Assembly: GCA_037074765.1 (NCBI GenBank)
Contig: JBAMDO010000098.1
Location: 62,001 to 126,000, forward strand
Origin: Mansonella perstans
Taxonomy: Eukaryota > Nematoda > Chromadorea > Rhabditida > Onchocercidae
DNA length: 64,000 nt
Direction: 5' to 3'
How positions within the stretch are numbered: position 1 is the stretch's first letter; each line of letters starts with the position of its first letter. The notes below the pieces were generated by a model that was not told the DNA's origin, ran no database searches, and was given only the letters and a program-made list of their open reading frames with translations. Made by a program: the position numbers and the translations under genes. Positions 38,501 to 51,247 of this stretch are shown piece after piece.

Positions 38501-40428
38501 AAGTAAAGATACAGGAGGAGAACAAACAAACAGTTCGGTTGAAGGCAGAGATTGAACATTTAAAAACTAAATTAATTGAATTGGAAACGCAGGGTGGAAG
38601 TTAGTCTAATTTTTGAAATTTCTTTGCATTTGTTAAATATTGCTAAAATCTTGCTACTTAAAAGATTTTTTCTATCAGTTTCTACTTTGATATTCTAATT
38701 TTGACTAGCTAATGGACAAAACGCGAGCCTTTTTGTTGTTTACCAAATCATTTTTTCATAATATTGTAAAATATTCGTAGATATTTATGAGACCCTTTGT
38801 TTTAAATCATCCTCAGCAACTGACAAAAGGCAATTCATTAAGAAATAGTATAAAAGGAACTAACAAACTTTTTTTACATTTCTGCGCTAAACTTCATTAT
38901 AGCTACATGTTTCATGTTTCTCGCTGTATTTTCTTGCATCGTTAAACAAACTTCCAAAAAAACTGAAAAAAAGGAATTTTACATTCAAAATTCGTGGATG
39001 TTTTCAGTTGTAGTAAGATATAGATGGTTTTCAGTAAAGCAAGTCAGCAATGTTCCGAAGTTTGAAAAAGAAAGCTTTTTAACGGGAGATAGTAATGATA
39101 TAACTCCAACGGTCCAGATCGAGAAGACAGATAAACACAATGGGAAGGAAGTAAATGTTTTACAGACAGAAATAAAGGATAAAAAAAATGAAGGCACAAA
39201 AAAGAAAAAAGGAGGAATTAAAAATGATCGAGGTTTGTCGTTTTTTTGATTATATTCTAGAAGGAACAATTTTGTATTTTAGTAAAATGAGAACTATGAT
39301 ATAAACCATAACAGAACGATCTGAAAGTGTTTGGTACAAAAACACTTTCTTGCTAGGCAAAACTGTCACATTGTATGAGTTTTTTATCCGGCTATACCGT
39401 TTATCTGGTTCTTCTTTAGAAAGAATTTAATTTCCAAATCGTACGATTTATGATGATATTGCACTCTGTTTATACCTCTTCTTTTTTGTCTTCTATGCTG
39501 TGGTTAACACTGTTGACTACGGTTTAAATAACTTTGGGAGGAGTATCTCGATAAATTATAACGTCACTACTCTCTGACATTAGTCAAAAAAATTTCTGAC
39601 ATTAGTTTGGCGGTAATATTCAAATTATTTTAATTTTATTTGTATTTCTTTTGGATGCAGAGGTCAAAGTTGATGAAGTGGCTGATTTTGGTCGCTTGGA
39701 TTTACGAGTTGGTCGAATTTTGAAAGTAGAAAAGCATCCGGATGCGGATAGCTTGTATGTTGAACAAATGGATGTTGGTGACGATAAACCCCGTACCGTT
39801 ATCTCTGGTCTTGTGCAACATGTTCCTATTGAACAGGTATACTCATGAATTATTTATTAATAAAGGCATTGCGAATTAAAAATTAGCTAAAGCCTGATTG
39901 ATGTACAGTATATCGAATGCAGTGAAAACATAGATATGCGCTGTACCAGATAACCAATATTTTTATTTTACCTTACGAAACTGGAATTTTATATATTTCC
40001 CGATAGATGTCAGATAACAAGCTCTATATTTGCTCAAACCGTACAGTCGGACATAGCTTTTCTGCTTGCATAATTTTTGGAAATTATTGTAGATGCAAAA
40101 TAAGCTTGTGATATGCGTTTGCAATTTGAAACCAGTAAAAATGCGTGGCATCGAATCGCAGGGAATGGTTCTATGCGCTTCTACTCCTGAAAAAGTCGAG
40201 CTGATTAAGTTCGATGAAAACTGCATTCCTGGGCAACCAGTAACCTGCGAGGGATATGAAAGGAGACCGGATCCTGTCCTAAATCCAAAAAAGAAGATTT
40301 GGGAAGGTATTGCACCTGATTTGAAGGTAAATTGTGAAGGTAAGGTTGTTTACAAAGGACAGCCATTATTGGTCGATGGACTATCACCATTACTGGCACC
40401 TAGCTTACGAAATGTACCAGTAAAATAA
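32567..40428 (+). CDS. mars-1: Cytosolic methionyl-tRNA synthetase with C-terminal EMAPII-like domain, 927 aa
   Basis: Charges tRNA-Met with methionine. Exons: 32567-32631, 32942-33058, 33261-33464, 33775-33864, 34448-34640, 34824-34994, 35340-35465, 35669-35793, 36119-36254, 36480-36760, 37013-37193, 37441-37615, 38305-38400, 38486-38599, 39035-39232, 39661-39836 and 40093-40428. They sum to 2784 nt, and every phase fits. Class I motifs are present: PHLGN (44-48, HIGH box), the Cys-knuckle region CPCC..CDAC..CHLC (170-203), WFDAPIGY and KFSKS (361-365, KMSKS box). An alpha-helical anticodon domain follows. A Lys/Glu-rich linker and coiled coil lead to an EMAPII-type tRNA-binding domain from about residue 758 ([20 protein letters not shown]). 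This layout fits nematode MetRS. One oddity is intron 7: before exon 8 the expected AG reads AT. Confidence 0.95.
33896..34350. repeat. Direct duplication inside MARS intron 4
   Basis: About 150 bases starting at 33896 (ATGTTACTGTTAGCTAGT) recur from 34190 with roughly 90 per cent identity, an offset of 294 bases. The copies include a CTTCGGAATCCTC core and a decoy TTTTCAG-like site. The duplication adds to the long 583-base intron between exons 4 and 5. Confidence 0.85.
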
Positions 40429-40553
40429 TTTTGCATTTTCCTTTGTTTTGGTAACTTTTATTGATTTAGACTCGATAGACAAAAGATTAAGTAAATTTTG
40501 GTGAGTTTTATAGGCAATGTTTGAACAACGTTTGTATCAATTGTGGTATGGTA

Positions 40554-40559
40554 AATAAA
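40554..40559 (+). terminator. Candidate poly(A) signal of MARS
   Basis: AATAAA 126 bases after the MARS stop codon, the first canonical signal downstream. Confidence 0.6.
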
Positions 40560-40569
40560 TTATTGCCAT

Positions 40570-40790
40570 TCATTATTATTAATATTACCTTTGTCATTAC
40601 TGTTATTATTATTATTATTGTTATTGTTATTGCTGTTTTAATGTTACTTTTACTATTACTGTTGCAATATTAATATTATTATTGCAGCCTTTCATTATTA
40701 TTACTGTTATTATATTTTAGTATTATTTTTGCTGCTACTGTTGCAGTATTAATATTATTGTTACAATTATTAATAATGATGATGGTGCTT
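40570..40790. repeat. ATT/TTG trinucleotide-rich tract
   Basis: Imperfect ATT, TTG and ACT triplets run for about 220 bases and are followed by a homopolymeric T run of nearly 30. Confidence 0.85.
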
Positions 40791-40811
40791 CTTTAACTTC
40801 TGAATAAATTG

Positions 40812-40842
<31 letters not shown>

Positions 40843-41495
40843 TCATTGTATCATTTATTGGACAAACTTGATCGATTTTAATCGATGAATATCTATGTTT
40901 GTAATGGTAGCTAGTATTTTGCGGAGTAAGAAGTATTTAACAATTTAACAAATCTAATGAGAAACAAAAGATGTTTATTTATTGAAATGAAAGGCAGTGG
41001 TATGGTATGGTAATAATTTTTTTAAGCAAGCCACAAATATTAGCTTAACATATTTGGCAGAAGAAAGCTTTAAATGTTATTTATTTATGAATCGGATCAG
41101 ATGATGAGAATAGATTGTTTTGTTTCTATGCGAAAGGAAAAAATTTTTGCGATGTTTAGGTACAATGATAATTGTGTTTCACTGAACTGTTCGATGCATT
41201 GGCAAAAATTTTAGTTCATAGGATCTGAGTTGATTTTTGTTTTTAAGCGATCAAAATTCTTTATTATTTATAGAGAAGTCTGTCCTTTTTAGGAAATAGC
41301 TAATGAAGCATTTCTTGATGCTGGAATGTAATTATCTAATATATTTGATAGAAGGTTCTCTTGAAAAATTTGTCTCTCTTATAGTTCAAAATAAGGGTTG
41401 ATAATATTTGATTCGTATGAAATTTATTACTCATCGATCCGTTTAAGTATAATATAAACGTTTTATGCTACTTCAGACAAGGTTCTATTTCGAAA

Positions 41496-44400
41496 ATGGG
41501 TCAAAAGAAACCAAGAAATAAGGAAAAAAAGAAGGAACGTATGGATGATGAAAGATTTAAGACGGTTTTAAAAGATCCACGTTTTGACGCATTATCGCGG
41601 AAAGAGAGAAAAGTAGTGATCGATGAAAGGTATGTTTTCTACAGTTTGTGCAAATTATTCTTTATAGTTTTGTGAATTAACATTTTTCGCATAAATTGAG
41701 ATAGATTTTAAGATGCTTTCTTTTAGAGAATAAATTGTATTCGACATTATCAATGAACGTTGTTAAAAGAGCAACTTCAGAACAATGTTCGAAATTAAAA
41801 TTTTTAAAACAACATAACAATGTCGCATTTCTGTATATTATCCCTTTACCTTCACGTAGTAGCAAATAGTTTTAGAAAAAAAAAATTATTGCTTACTTTT
41901 GAATAATATTCTGTATTGGTTTAAAATATCTCAGTTTTTCATCTTCCTATTATACTTAAAGATATGTGGATAAGCGAAAAAATTTTTGATTTTATTATAG
42001 TTAGACTTTCAGCAACTAGAATACATGAATATTTTCGGAATTTTCAGGTTTAAGGATATGTTAGCAAGTGAAAAATTTGCACCAAAAAGTAACGTGGACA
42101 TGCGCGGACGACATATCAGCTTGAGACCCAAAAATGATTTGACTGTTTTGTACGAAATGTCAAATGATAGTGATGGTTCGGAGGTGAAATCAGAAAAGCA
42201 AACGGAAATTAAAATTGATTTAGCTCGCGGGACTGGTAACGTGACGTCGAGTGATGACGATTCATCTTCCGATTGGGAATTGGAAGAAGTAAGTTTTTAG
42301 TTATGTCATTTTAGTAGTGAACTTCAAGCTTGTTAATGCGTTTTGTTATTTGAATTGTTGGTAATATTTTTTCTGGTCTCTTTTCTCGCATGTTTGTTTA
42401 TCAGTTTTATTTATTCGTCTCTTAATATTCAGCAGGAAAAGGAGAAGAACGTTGGAAACTGAAAAATCTTTTCATTTTCACTAATATCTAGAAATTATTT
42501 GTTGTACAGATATGGTAGTAAAGATTAAAGCGAAGATGGCCGCTGCTCTTTTGCGTTGATTTATAAGGATTTCTCATTTATTATTTTCATAAAAATATGC
42601 AAAAGTATGGTTCAGGAAGAAAAAGAGACGCATAATTGGGGTGAAACTGATAGAGATGCTCGTCGAGTTGAATGGGCATCTCGTCGTTTAGCTTTATGTA
42701 ATATGGAATGGGACCGTATTTCGGCTTCTGATATTTTTGTTATGATATCTTCATTCAAGCCATCTGCACTAAATGGTAAGTTCTTTCGAATCTCGTAGTG
42801 AGTTCTCGATAAAGTAATTATGAATTTCCTTTTTTTGTGTGTTATGGCGGACAATTGTTATATGAAAAAAAAGTTTTTTTTCTAGTTATTCGGTCAGTGA
42901 CAATATATAAATCGGATTTTGGCCAGAAACGTTTGGAGGAAGAAGAACGTATGGGACCTAAATTGACTAAACTGAAGAAACCTGTTGAGGATACTGAAGA
43001 AATGGATGAGTAAACTGTGTTTTTCATTTTTAAAACTGATGAAAATATAGCTGAAAAAAAAATATAACCACAACTAAATAGGCAACAGCAGTTTATATAT
43101 TTATAGAATAGCGCCTGAACTGATCACAGCAATGCTTTAAAATATATTTAGAAAAAATTTATTGAAATATGGTTGCCTGGTTCCTATTTGACCTGTAAAT
43201 GGCAGTATTTTATGGCTTTGTTTGAATCTTACGAGGATGTTCGTCTCACTTGAAGGACATCTGGCCGTCTTAACTGTGGCTTTATCGCTGTCCAATAAGA
43301 TAATGTTGCAGAGAGACTCGTGAAGCAATGAGAGCTTATCAGTTGGAAAGAATGAGGTATTATTATGCTATTATTGAATGTGATGGAGTGGAAACAGCTT
43401 CTCATCTCTATGAAGCATGTGATGGTGTTGAATTCGAAAGTAGTGCTGTACGTTTGGATCTTCGCTTTGTACCTGATGATATGACCTTTGAAGTTTGTTT
43501 TAAATCTTTCGATATTATTGTTTAGGTGTAGGTCATATTGAAAATGCTTTTGAGTAAAAGACTGTTTTTCTCTAATTTTTCGTTAACTGTTGTTCGTTCT
43601 TTGAATGATTACATTTTCATTGATGAATTAGTTTTATTAAAAGAAAAAAATCTCAAATTCTTCTCACTTATTACTTGCCGAATATGCTTTGCGTCGAAAT
43701 GGTAAATATTTTCAGAATAATTTAGTGAAGGATCGGGTTACTGAAGAGGATATCAATTTAAATGCATTTAAGCCGAAGAATTTTGAAAGTGCAGCTTTAT
43801 CAAAATCCTCTGCTAAGCTCACGTGGGATGAAACGGATCCAGAACGTATCAAAGCTGAACGAGATGCATTTCTTCCAGATGCGGATCTTGATCAAGTCCA
43901 GTGAGTACTGTTAAATGTACAATTAAAGTTCCTTTTTAGTTGCTAATGAAATTCGGCGTTTTGAATAGTCTGATTTTAGGATTAAATTTTAAAAATTTTA
44001 TTACATTTTCATTTTATTATACTTCTGTTGTGTTTGCTGATTTCATATCTGTAGGTATTTATTGGCGCCATGTTCATCTGATGAAGAGAATGATGAAGAA
44101 GGGAAAAGTATAATGTTACTAAAAGAAGCTGAAAAAGAAGTTTCCAAAAAAGTTGATTCGACAATGGAAGTAATGTGGGATGTAGAATTAACGGATGATA
44201 AGATTTTGGATAATAAGAAGAAAAAGTCTGGTGAGCCAACACCCTGGGAAAAATATCTTGAGAAGAGAAAAGCGAAACGCAAAGTTAGTTACTTTCTTAA
44301 GTCTTATCTTATAAAACATATATTAATTAACTTCAATGACAACTATTACCCTTGTGAGTAATATTTTTTAACAATAAAATGCTGGTGCAATTTTAAAATA

Positions 44401-45700
44401 AAATAATAGAAATATTCACATGAAATTTTCTCTGCAATTTTTAATTTAAGAACATACACAAACGTTTCGAGAAAACCTGAAAGTTACTGCGAAGATCCAA
44501 TTATCATTAGTATTTTTAAGGAACGAAAAGCTATAATTGCTGAACTGAAGAAAAAACAGAAGGAGGAAATGATGGAAGACATTACTGGAAATAGTATTAA
44601 ATCATCCGTAAAAAATAAGCTTAAAAAAGATGTCAAAAGTGATGAATCAGATTATATCGATGATGAAAGGTATTCCTTTAACAAATTCATTTGCATCTTT
44701 AGTTTATGCCTTCCATTGCCTTTTAACTTTATTGCAATTACCATATCTAAAAAAGAAATTAACATAATATGCTTGGTTCGGTGATTGCTTGTGATTCAAT
44801 AAAATTTCTAGTCAAATCATAACTTTTTCAATCTCGAGAGTTCAGATATTGCATTAGACTTTCTTTATTGTAGTTTTGTATCTATAGCATTGAGTGAAGT
44901 TTATTATTGATATCAGAAACAACGAAGCTTTGAAGTTCATTCTATAAGAGAATTCTGAATCGATATGATTGTTGTTTTTTTAAGATTCAAAGCTTTATAT
45001 ACCAACAGTGCCTTTGCTGTTGATCAATCTCATCCTTTGTTCAAATCATCGAAGCTTGCTCTACGACAGGTTGTTTTTTGTATTTTTAGATTTCATTTCA
45101 GAATATTTCGTATTTGTTAAATTTTACCAATATTTCTTTTGAATTTTTAACTGCAACATTAATTATTGGTTTATGTACAAGGTTATGTCTTCAGAATTGT
45201 TAAGCTTTATTTTATGTTTCAGTAGATGTCAGATAAATTCTACGCATTCATAGCTAAGAAGGAATTCACTGTAAAAAAAAAATTAAATAAAAATTATGTA
45301 AATAAACGTTTTTTGTTCCATATTTCATTTACCCTTTATTTATTCATTGTGCTAAGCCATGTCTATTTTTCTTTTTTGATGTTTTCACAAATAACCGTAG
45401 AATTTTAGTTTTCTTATGATTAAGGACTATTTTAATTCAGTTTTTTTTCCTGGTTTTTTTTATTACTACATGAATATTTTTCTATTGGCAGAATTAGTCA
45501 TTTCAATCAAAAAAAAAATTCAACAGTCAGTTTTCTAACAGTCGCAAAGAAATGCACATGTATTTATTTACATTTTTTTGTAGGCTGAAGAGAAACGAAA
45601 ACGTAGAGCCAGAAGTGTAATCGAAGATGATACCAAAACGCTAGCCAATATGTTGAAAAAAAAGGCGGATGATGCAAAGAAATTGAAAAAAACTTTTTGA
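41496..45700 (+). CDS. ESF1: ESF1-like nucleolar pre-rRNA processing protein, 534 aa
   Basis: Homologue of yeast Esf1 / human ESF1, a nucleolar factor needed for 18S rRNA maturation (SSU processome). Exons: 41496-41629, 42048-42288, 42616-42775, 42886-43009, 43312-43492, 43716-43900, 44055-44283, 44521-44669, 44985-45069 and 45584-45700; total 1605 nt, all phases consistent. The N-terminus has the family opening [14 protein letters not shown] and DMRGRHIS (about residue 65). The core has [46 protein letters not shown] and [12 protein letters not shown]. Acidic Ser-rich and Lys-rich stretches follow, with [11 protein letters not shown], and then the NUC153-like C-terminal motif [22 protein letters not shown] (from about 464). 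The protein is shorter than human ESF1 (851 aa), mostly through shorter acidic spacers. Nuclear localisation is expected from the basic tail RKRRARS. Confidence 0.92.
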
Positions 45701-46139
45701 AACCTTTTTCTAACTATTTTTTCTTGCGAATACTGATTTTGTAGTTATACGTACTCACCGTCTTTCTATATGCGTTTCCTTCTTCTAGTTCCCGGTTTTC
45801 TATTATCTGCCTTTGGTCACTGAATTTTGCAAGCTAAAAACGCAGGAATGAAGTTTATGGGCATATCTGGCACATTATATGTTGTACTTACGAATTTCAT
45901 TACTTGTTTCATAAATACTTTATTTCGTCTTTCTTTTACTTTCGTTTTCCGACGTTTACTGTTCTGTGGCGAATGATTATTTCAGAATTACGATCTGTGA
46001 ACTGTGAAATTTTATGAAACGATCTGTGAAAATTAATTTTGCAAGAATCTTCAAGTTTATATACCTTTAAATGCTTATGTTTTTGCTTGGAAATTTCTAT
46101 CGACTTAGACTGTTTGTTTTTTTATTTCATTTTCTGATG

Positions 46140-46180
46140 AAAAATCATAACAACGTAATGATTACGTTGTTGTGATTTTT
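46140..46180. repeat. Near-perfect 20-bp hairpin with 1-base loop
   Basis: Arms 46140-46159 and 46161-46180 are reverse complements except for one position that can still form a G-U pair in RNA. It lies about 440 bases after the ESF1 stop and before an AATAAA at 46227, so it may be within the ESF1 3'UTR. Confidence 0.85.
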
Positions 46181-46226
46181 GCATAAAAGAGAAAGAGTAG
46201 CAGAGAACTTGTAATATCATTAATGA

Positions 46227-46232
46227 AATAAA
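46227..46232 (+). terminator. Possible distal poly(A) signal of ESF1
   Basis: AATAAA about 530 bases after the ESF1 stop; other, non-canonical signals could lie closer. Confidence 0.35.
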
Positions 46233-48054
46233 ATTAGTGAATTAGTACTCACCAGCTTCATCATTGCAATTTTGGTTACAATAAATTTGATAATTATAAC
46301 TTTGTGTAATATGCAAAATATAACTTGATCATGCTAAATCTCATATTCTATGATTGTGCGTACTAAATGGCTTGATTCAAATTTTTAATTTCAAACATTT
46401 ATTCACCACATCAATTAGATAAACAGTATAAAAAATAAAATAAGAAAGGAATTGAGATTAGATTCAATATTGCACTACCATTTCACGCATACATTTAAAG
46501 AAAGTGAAAAAATTGCATTTGCAAATGATAGTATTTTTATCATTGACAAATTTCTTAGCAATTAAATTCTTCAGTTAGTAATGTCTATTTCATTTTTTTT
46601 TTTAAACTTTTTACTTATTATAAAATAATTAGGAATAAATCAAAAAATTTTTTGCTACATGAATAATGAATGCTTGGTTGTATTTCCCGTAGAGGATAAT
46701 TTTAATTCTTTTTTAATTCCTTGCATTGGAAATTTTTTAAATTTTGTGAATGCTATTTCCACTGAAAAATGATTTATGAATGCTATTTCCACTGAAACTT
46801 TGGACAGAATTACGCGAAAAAAAATGAAATATCATTCATTGGGAATGAAACAAATTGTGAAGTACAAGTAGCGCAGTTTTGATGAGTGGACTTTTTCTGT
46901 GAAGTTTTGCTGAAAATGTTTATCAAATTAAAAAGAAAATTGTACAGCTAACGACTAGTTCATTTTCAAATGAATATATTTTCCATTTATTTGTTTTTTC
47001 ATATATGTATATATATAACTGATTTTCCATTTATTTGTTTAAATATCAGATGGATATGGGAAGAAAACATAAACAAATAGAATCTATAGGTGTCAAAAAA
47101 CTCACTGTTATCATTTATTATTGATTATGTTGAAAATTTTTAAAATGGCAGTTAGTCATGCGATTTTCCAATTAATTGGAACGCTAACAACATCATAAGC
47201 TATTAACTGAAATGTTGAATAGCAATGTTTTCTTTTTTCTTTAAAAAAAAGAGAAAATCACAAAACTGCCATTGTTATTCTTACTGTTATCATTAGCCGC
47301 TATCAATTAACATTATTATCACCAAATTAATCAAATACTAACAAAAATACAAAGTTCACGCTCATCATCATCATCAACGATTATCGTTATCGACACTGTT
47401 GATATCATCGTTCTGCTTTTGTGAACTATGTGTAATATCAAGAATTTTCATATTAAGTTTTACGGTAGCACTTGGTGCTAATTAACATCTTTGGTGCTTT
47501 TATTTCATTTTGAGTTTATTATCTAATATTGATAGAAGGATAGAAATATCAAAAACCATTTTTTTCATTAAATTATATTACATTTCATTTAACTCATTTC
47601 AAAGGTATTTTAAATTCGCATTTGACTAATGAAAATGGAAATTAAATTTGCTCAAAATTAATTACAATCACATGATGATAATATTTACTATTTGCTAATG
47701 AAATACTATGTGTAGCATAATTTGAAGCTGGAGAATTTTGAAATTAAGGATTAAATTTTGGCATATTTCATGAAGTTAAATTAATTTTTATCTTTTCGAT
47801 ACTTTGATAATACAACATTCTTATCACTCTTTATTATTTTATTTCTTTGTTTTTTGATAAAATACAAAAATAATTTTATCATAATAATTGTATAATAACG
47901 ATCTATGGTAGCACAACGATAAAAGGATATCGACTAAAAAAAAGCGATTCAAAGAATAGCAATTTATAGGGTAGCGATTAAGAATAACGATTAATATTAA
48001 TGGGTATGTTTGCTAAAAAAAATTGATAATGAATCATAATTTTATTGATATAAT

Positions 48055-48190
48055 TATAGTAATAATTAGCAACAATAACAACATCAACAACAACTAGGAT
48101 AACAGCAATAAAAAAAACAAACAGGAAGCAACAGCAAACAATAATAAACAACAACAAGAAAGAACAACAATAACAACAAACAACAATAAC
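48055..48190. repeat. AAC trinucleotide tract
   Basis: Imperfect AAC/AAT triplets (AACAATAACAACATCAACAA type). A similar, shorter tract recurs near 48912-48965. Confidence 0.85.
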
Positions 48191-48493
48191 TGTCGCGAAT
48201 TTCATAACGTGAAACTTCCAATAACTCAATAAATTAAATTGTAAATAAATGTTAATAACATTGTATAGTATTCAACTAAAGGTACATTTTTAGATTTATT
48301 TCCATGTTCTTTGTTGATATGTAAATCCACACTCTTTGTATTCATACGAAGAAAATGCTTTATTAGCAACAGCTTAAGATATCTATCTACAACAAAGGTT
48401 TTGTATTGTACTGTCAATCCTCTCTCCTACAGTAAGCTAACAAAGCAGCAGCTACTGCGCTATACTACCATACAAAGGACCATTGTCTTAAGC

Positions 48494-48835
48494 AATTAAT
48501 TCCCCCTCTTCACCACTATAAACGTCATTCTTTCCACCAATAACATCTTTGTTTATTTATTCTGACAAGTATTTTGGTATCGCTTTGAAGACGTTGCTGT
48601 TGTAAATCATCTATTTTCAACCATAATTAATCCCCCTCTTTATCACTTTAACGTTATGATCTTTGTATTAAGCTTTAATCCCGCCTCTTCTACGACTATA
48701 TATAGACAGTCGATCCACGAATTGGACCTTTCGTACATTCTTATATTCGCACATTGTACATTCTCATACTCAGTGATTCGCCAGTACGTTATAATAAAGG
48801 TTTTATTATCCCAGCTTGAGTTTTTCTGCAACACA
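48494..48835 (+). promoter_or_regulatory. CCCCTCTT-TATA repeat block, possible solo LTR
   Basis: Three related boxes, at 48494-48525, 48624-48655 and 48675-48702, share TAATyCCCCCTCTT followed by CACT and a TATA-like or TTTAACG element. The third leads into TATATATAG at 48697-48705, and 92 bases later AATAAAGG occurs at 48793-48800, followed by TTTTCTGCAACA. A TATA box closely followed by a poly(A) signal is the layout of the U3-R part of an LTR, so a solo LTR starting near TGTTAATAACA at 48249 is possible. Element ends and target duplication were not established. Confidence 0.4.
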
Positions 48836-51089
48836 ATCAATTCAACTCAATGCTCCCTGACAAAACTGTTGGAAAAATATTGGCAGACGTCGACTTCTTG
48901 CAAGAATTTCACGACAATAACAAGAACAAACAGCAACAACAATAAAAACAACAAGCAACAGCAAAAAACGACGGCAAGTAAAATGATAATTCTCTTTGTG
49001 AGCACGAAATATGCATCATATTCATTAAAAAAATCAGATAAAATAATTCGTGGAAAAATCTGATTTAACATTTGCAATAATTTAGCACTCCGGCTTCCAA
49101 ATCTGATTATCTGACAAATTAACATTAATCATTCTACCTGTTGCATTAAATAATGCATGTATATTGGAGTGCATGGTAAATTTATTGTTGATTAAGTTTC
49201 AACTAGTCAGTTTTTATTTCCATCACTCCTGTCTATATTATGAAATTAGTTAAAAAATTTTTCCTATCTCAAATTTTCATTGAAAAAATCTCAATCCATT
49301 TTACCGTTTCAGTCACTGAAGTAACTTGCAATGCCACGTACGTTCCATTTATTCATATTTTATTTTACAAAATTAAATTTGTTATTTGCAAATTCTTCAT
49401 TCAATAAAAATTTTTAGCTTATAAATTAAATTTCCATTCCTATGTATTTCTTAGTTTTTCTATTTCTTTTTCTTTTTACATTATTATTTCTTGCCGAAAA
49501 AGAAATTTTCAGAATTTGATAAAAATATTTTGTATTTCAATTTTCATTAAAAATAATTTTTATGAAAGAAATGAGACACATGAAATGCAACTGAAATTCA
49601 GCTGCAAAAAAAAACTTTTTTGAAGCAAAAATTGAAGAAAATAATTGAAATATCGTTTGACTAATGTAATACATATACATGTGTATTAATAGTGAAATTA
49701 TTAACCATTATATTCACTATGTCAAATAGCTTTCATTTATCAGTTTAATTGTTTTATTTATTGTGTTATTATGCTACTCCAATAACGTTTAAAGCCTCAA
49801 GCTATTTTTGGCTTAATTACTTAATATTCTCAAAAAAAAAGAAAAACCATTCTTTTTATTGAAAGCAACAGACAAATTACTTAAAAAGTTATGCGCATTC
49901 TTTTGAGCTATTCAATTAATTCATTTTTTTCTGTTTATATCTTTCTCATTTTATTTTTTAGATCATTTATTTAATTGTTGTTATTTTAAATGCAAAATAT
50001 TGTTCCACTTTTTAATTCATTTCATAGCATTTTAATTCATTTCAATGCCTTCGACTGTTTAGGTACATTTGAAACTATGGAATTTTTTAAAATAAATTAA
50101 AAAGTTTTAATTGTCGAACCTTTTTTCCTTCTTTCTATGAAATCATTAAATGTATTTACTTAGATTTTACGCTTATTTTTTTATAACTTTTTTTTCAATT
50201 AATTTAGTTTTTAAATGATTTTCCACAAAATAAAGAATTGTTATTTTTTCCATTATTTTTCATCAAACTGATTCGATGGACTAAAAAAAAGCTAATTCAA
50301 TAAAATTAATTTAATTTCATATTAAATAATTTCTTTTTTCTTCCATTTTTTGTTTTCCTAAAATATTTTTGGCACTTTTATTTAGTTAATGAAATAATAT
50401 TTTTCAATTTAAATGATGCCTTTTAGTTATAATGATTGTCAATTTTTAACTCTTTCAATTTTTTTTCCACGATTTTTTCATTTAATTATTACTTTGCTAA
50501 GTGCACTTTAGTGATTGCTATGAACAAAAGTTTTAGCATATACTTTGAATTTTCAAATATCATTGTTTGATGTTAAATGTCAACGATGAGTCGAGAACGT
50601 ATGGCTATGCACTTGTTTATTATCACTCCAATCAACAATTACTAATTCATATTTCTCATTTAATCAATGAACTATTTATCTTTAATTTATTACTGATATT
50701 TATAACATATTTCGTTATTATACTTTATTTTCATTAAATTAATTATCTTTAATGCAGTGTTCTTAGCTTATTACTGGTAATTATCACTCATTTGCCATTG
50801 AATCGATTGATTATTGTATATGATATTGCGATAAATATTTTTAAATTATAACGGTTTGCATTATCAAACGTAGAAGTAATGCAATAGGATATTTTTCAAA
50901 TTTATTAAACCAGTCTCTTTAAATAGCAACATGGCCAAAAAAAGAAAAGGGAAAATACAGTAATACATATGCGAATAATATAATCTTCTAAAAAAAAATT
51001 TGACAATTACAATGAGCTAAATAAAACTATGAACCGCTGAAACAAATAGTATTTTCTTATTTCCTGTAATAATTAATGAGGTTTTTAAA

Positions 51090-51247
51090 GGTTTTGAATT
51101 CACATTTAATTTTTTACTTTAACGCATCAAATAACATTTCATTGAAATAATGCAATGAAATTTTTAATGGTTTTGAATTCACATTTAATTTTTTATTTTA
51201 ACGCATCAAATAACATTTCATTGAAATAATGCTAATTATTTAATTTG
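51090..51247. repeat. 79-bp tandem duplication
   Basis: Two adjacent copies of a 79-base unit beginning GGTTTTGAATTCACATTTAA, with very few differences between them. Confidence 0.9.

Larger units (their letters stand above)
40429..41495. other. MARS-ESF1 intergenic region
   Basis: Contains the MARS 3'UTR, an ATT-rich trinucleotide tract at about 40570-40790, a long T run near 40811-40839, and a CTACTTCAG site ending at 41476 that is a likely trans-splice acceptor for ESF1 (19-base 5'UTR). Confidence 0.6.

Noticed and set aside
46245..46260. Minus-strand ATGATGAAGCTG followed by a strong GTGAGT donor
   Set aside because: No following exon was found; downstream sequence runs antisense into ESF1.
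47978..49125. Several open frames on both strands
   Set aside because: Mostly translations of AAC triplet tracts and of the LTR-like block.
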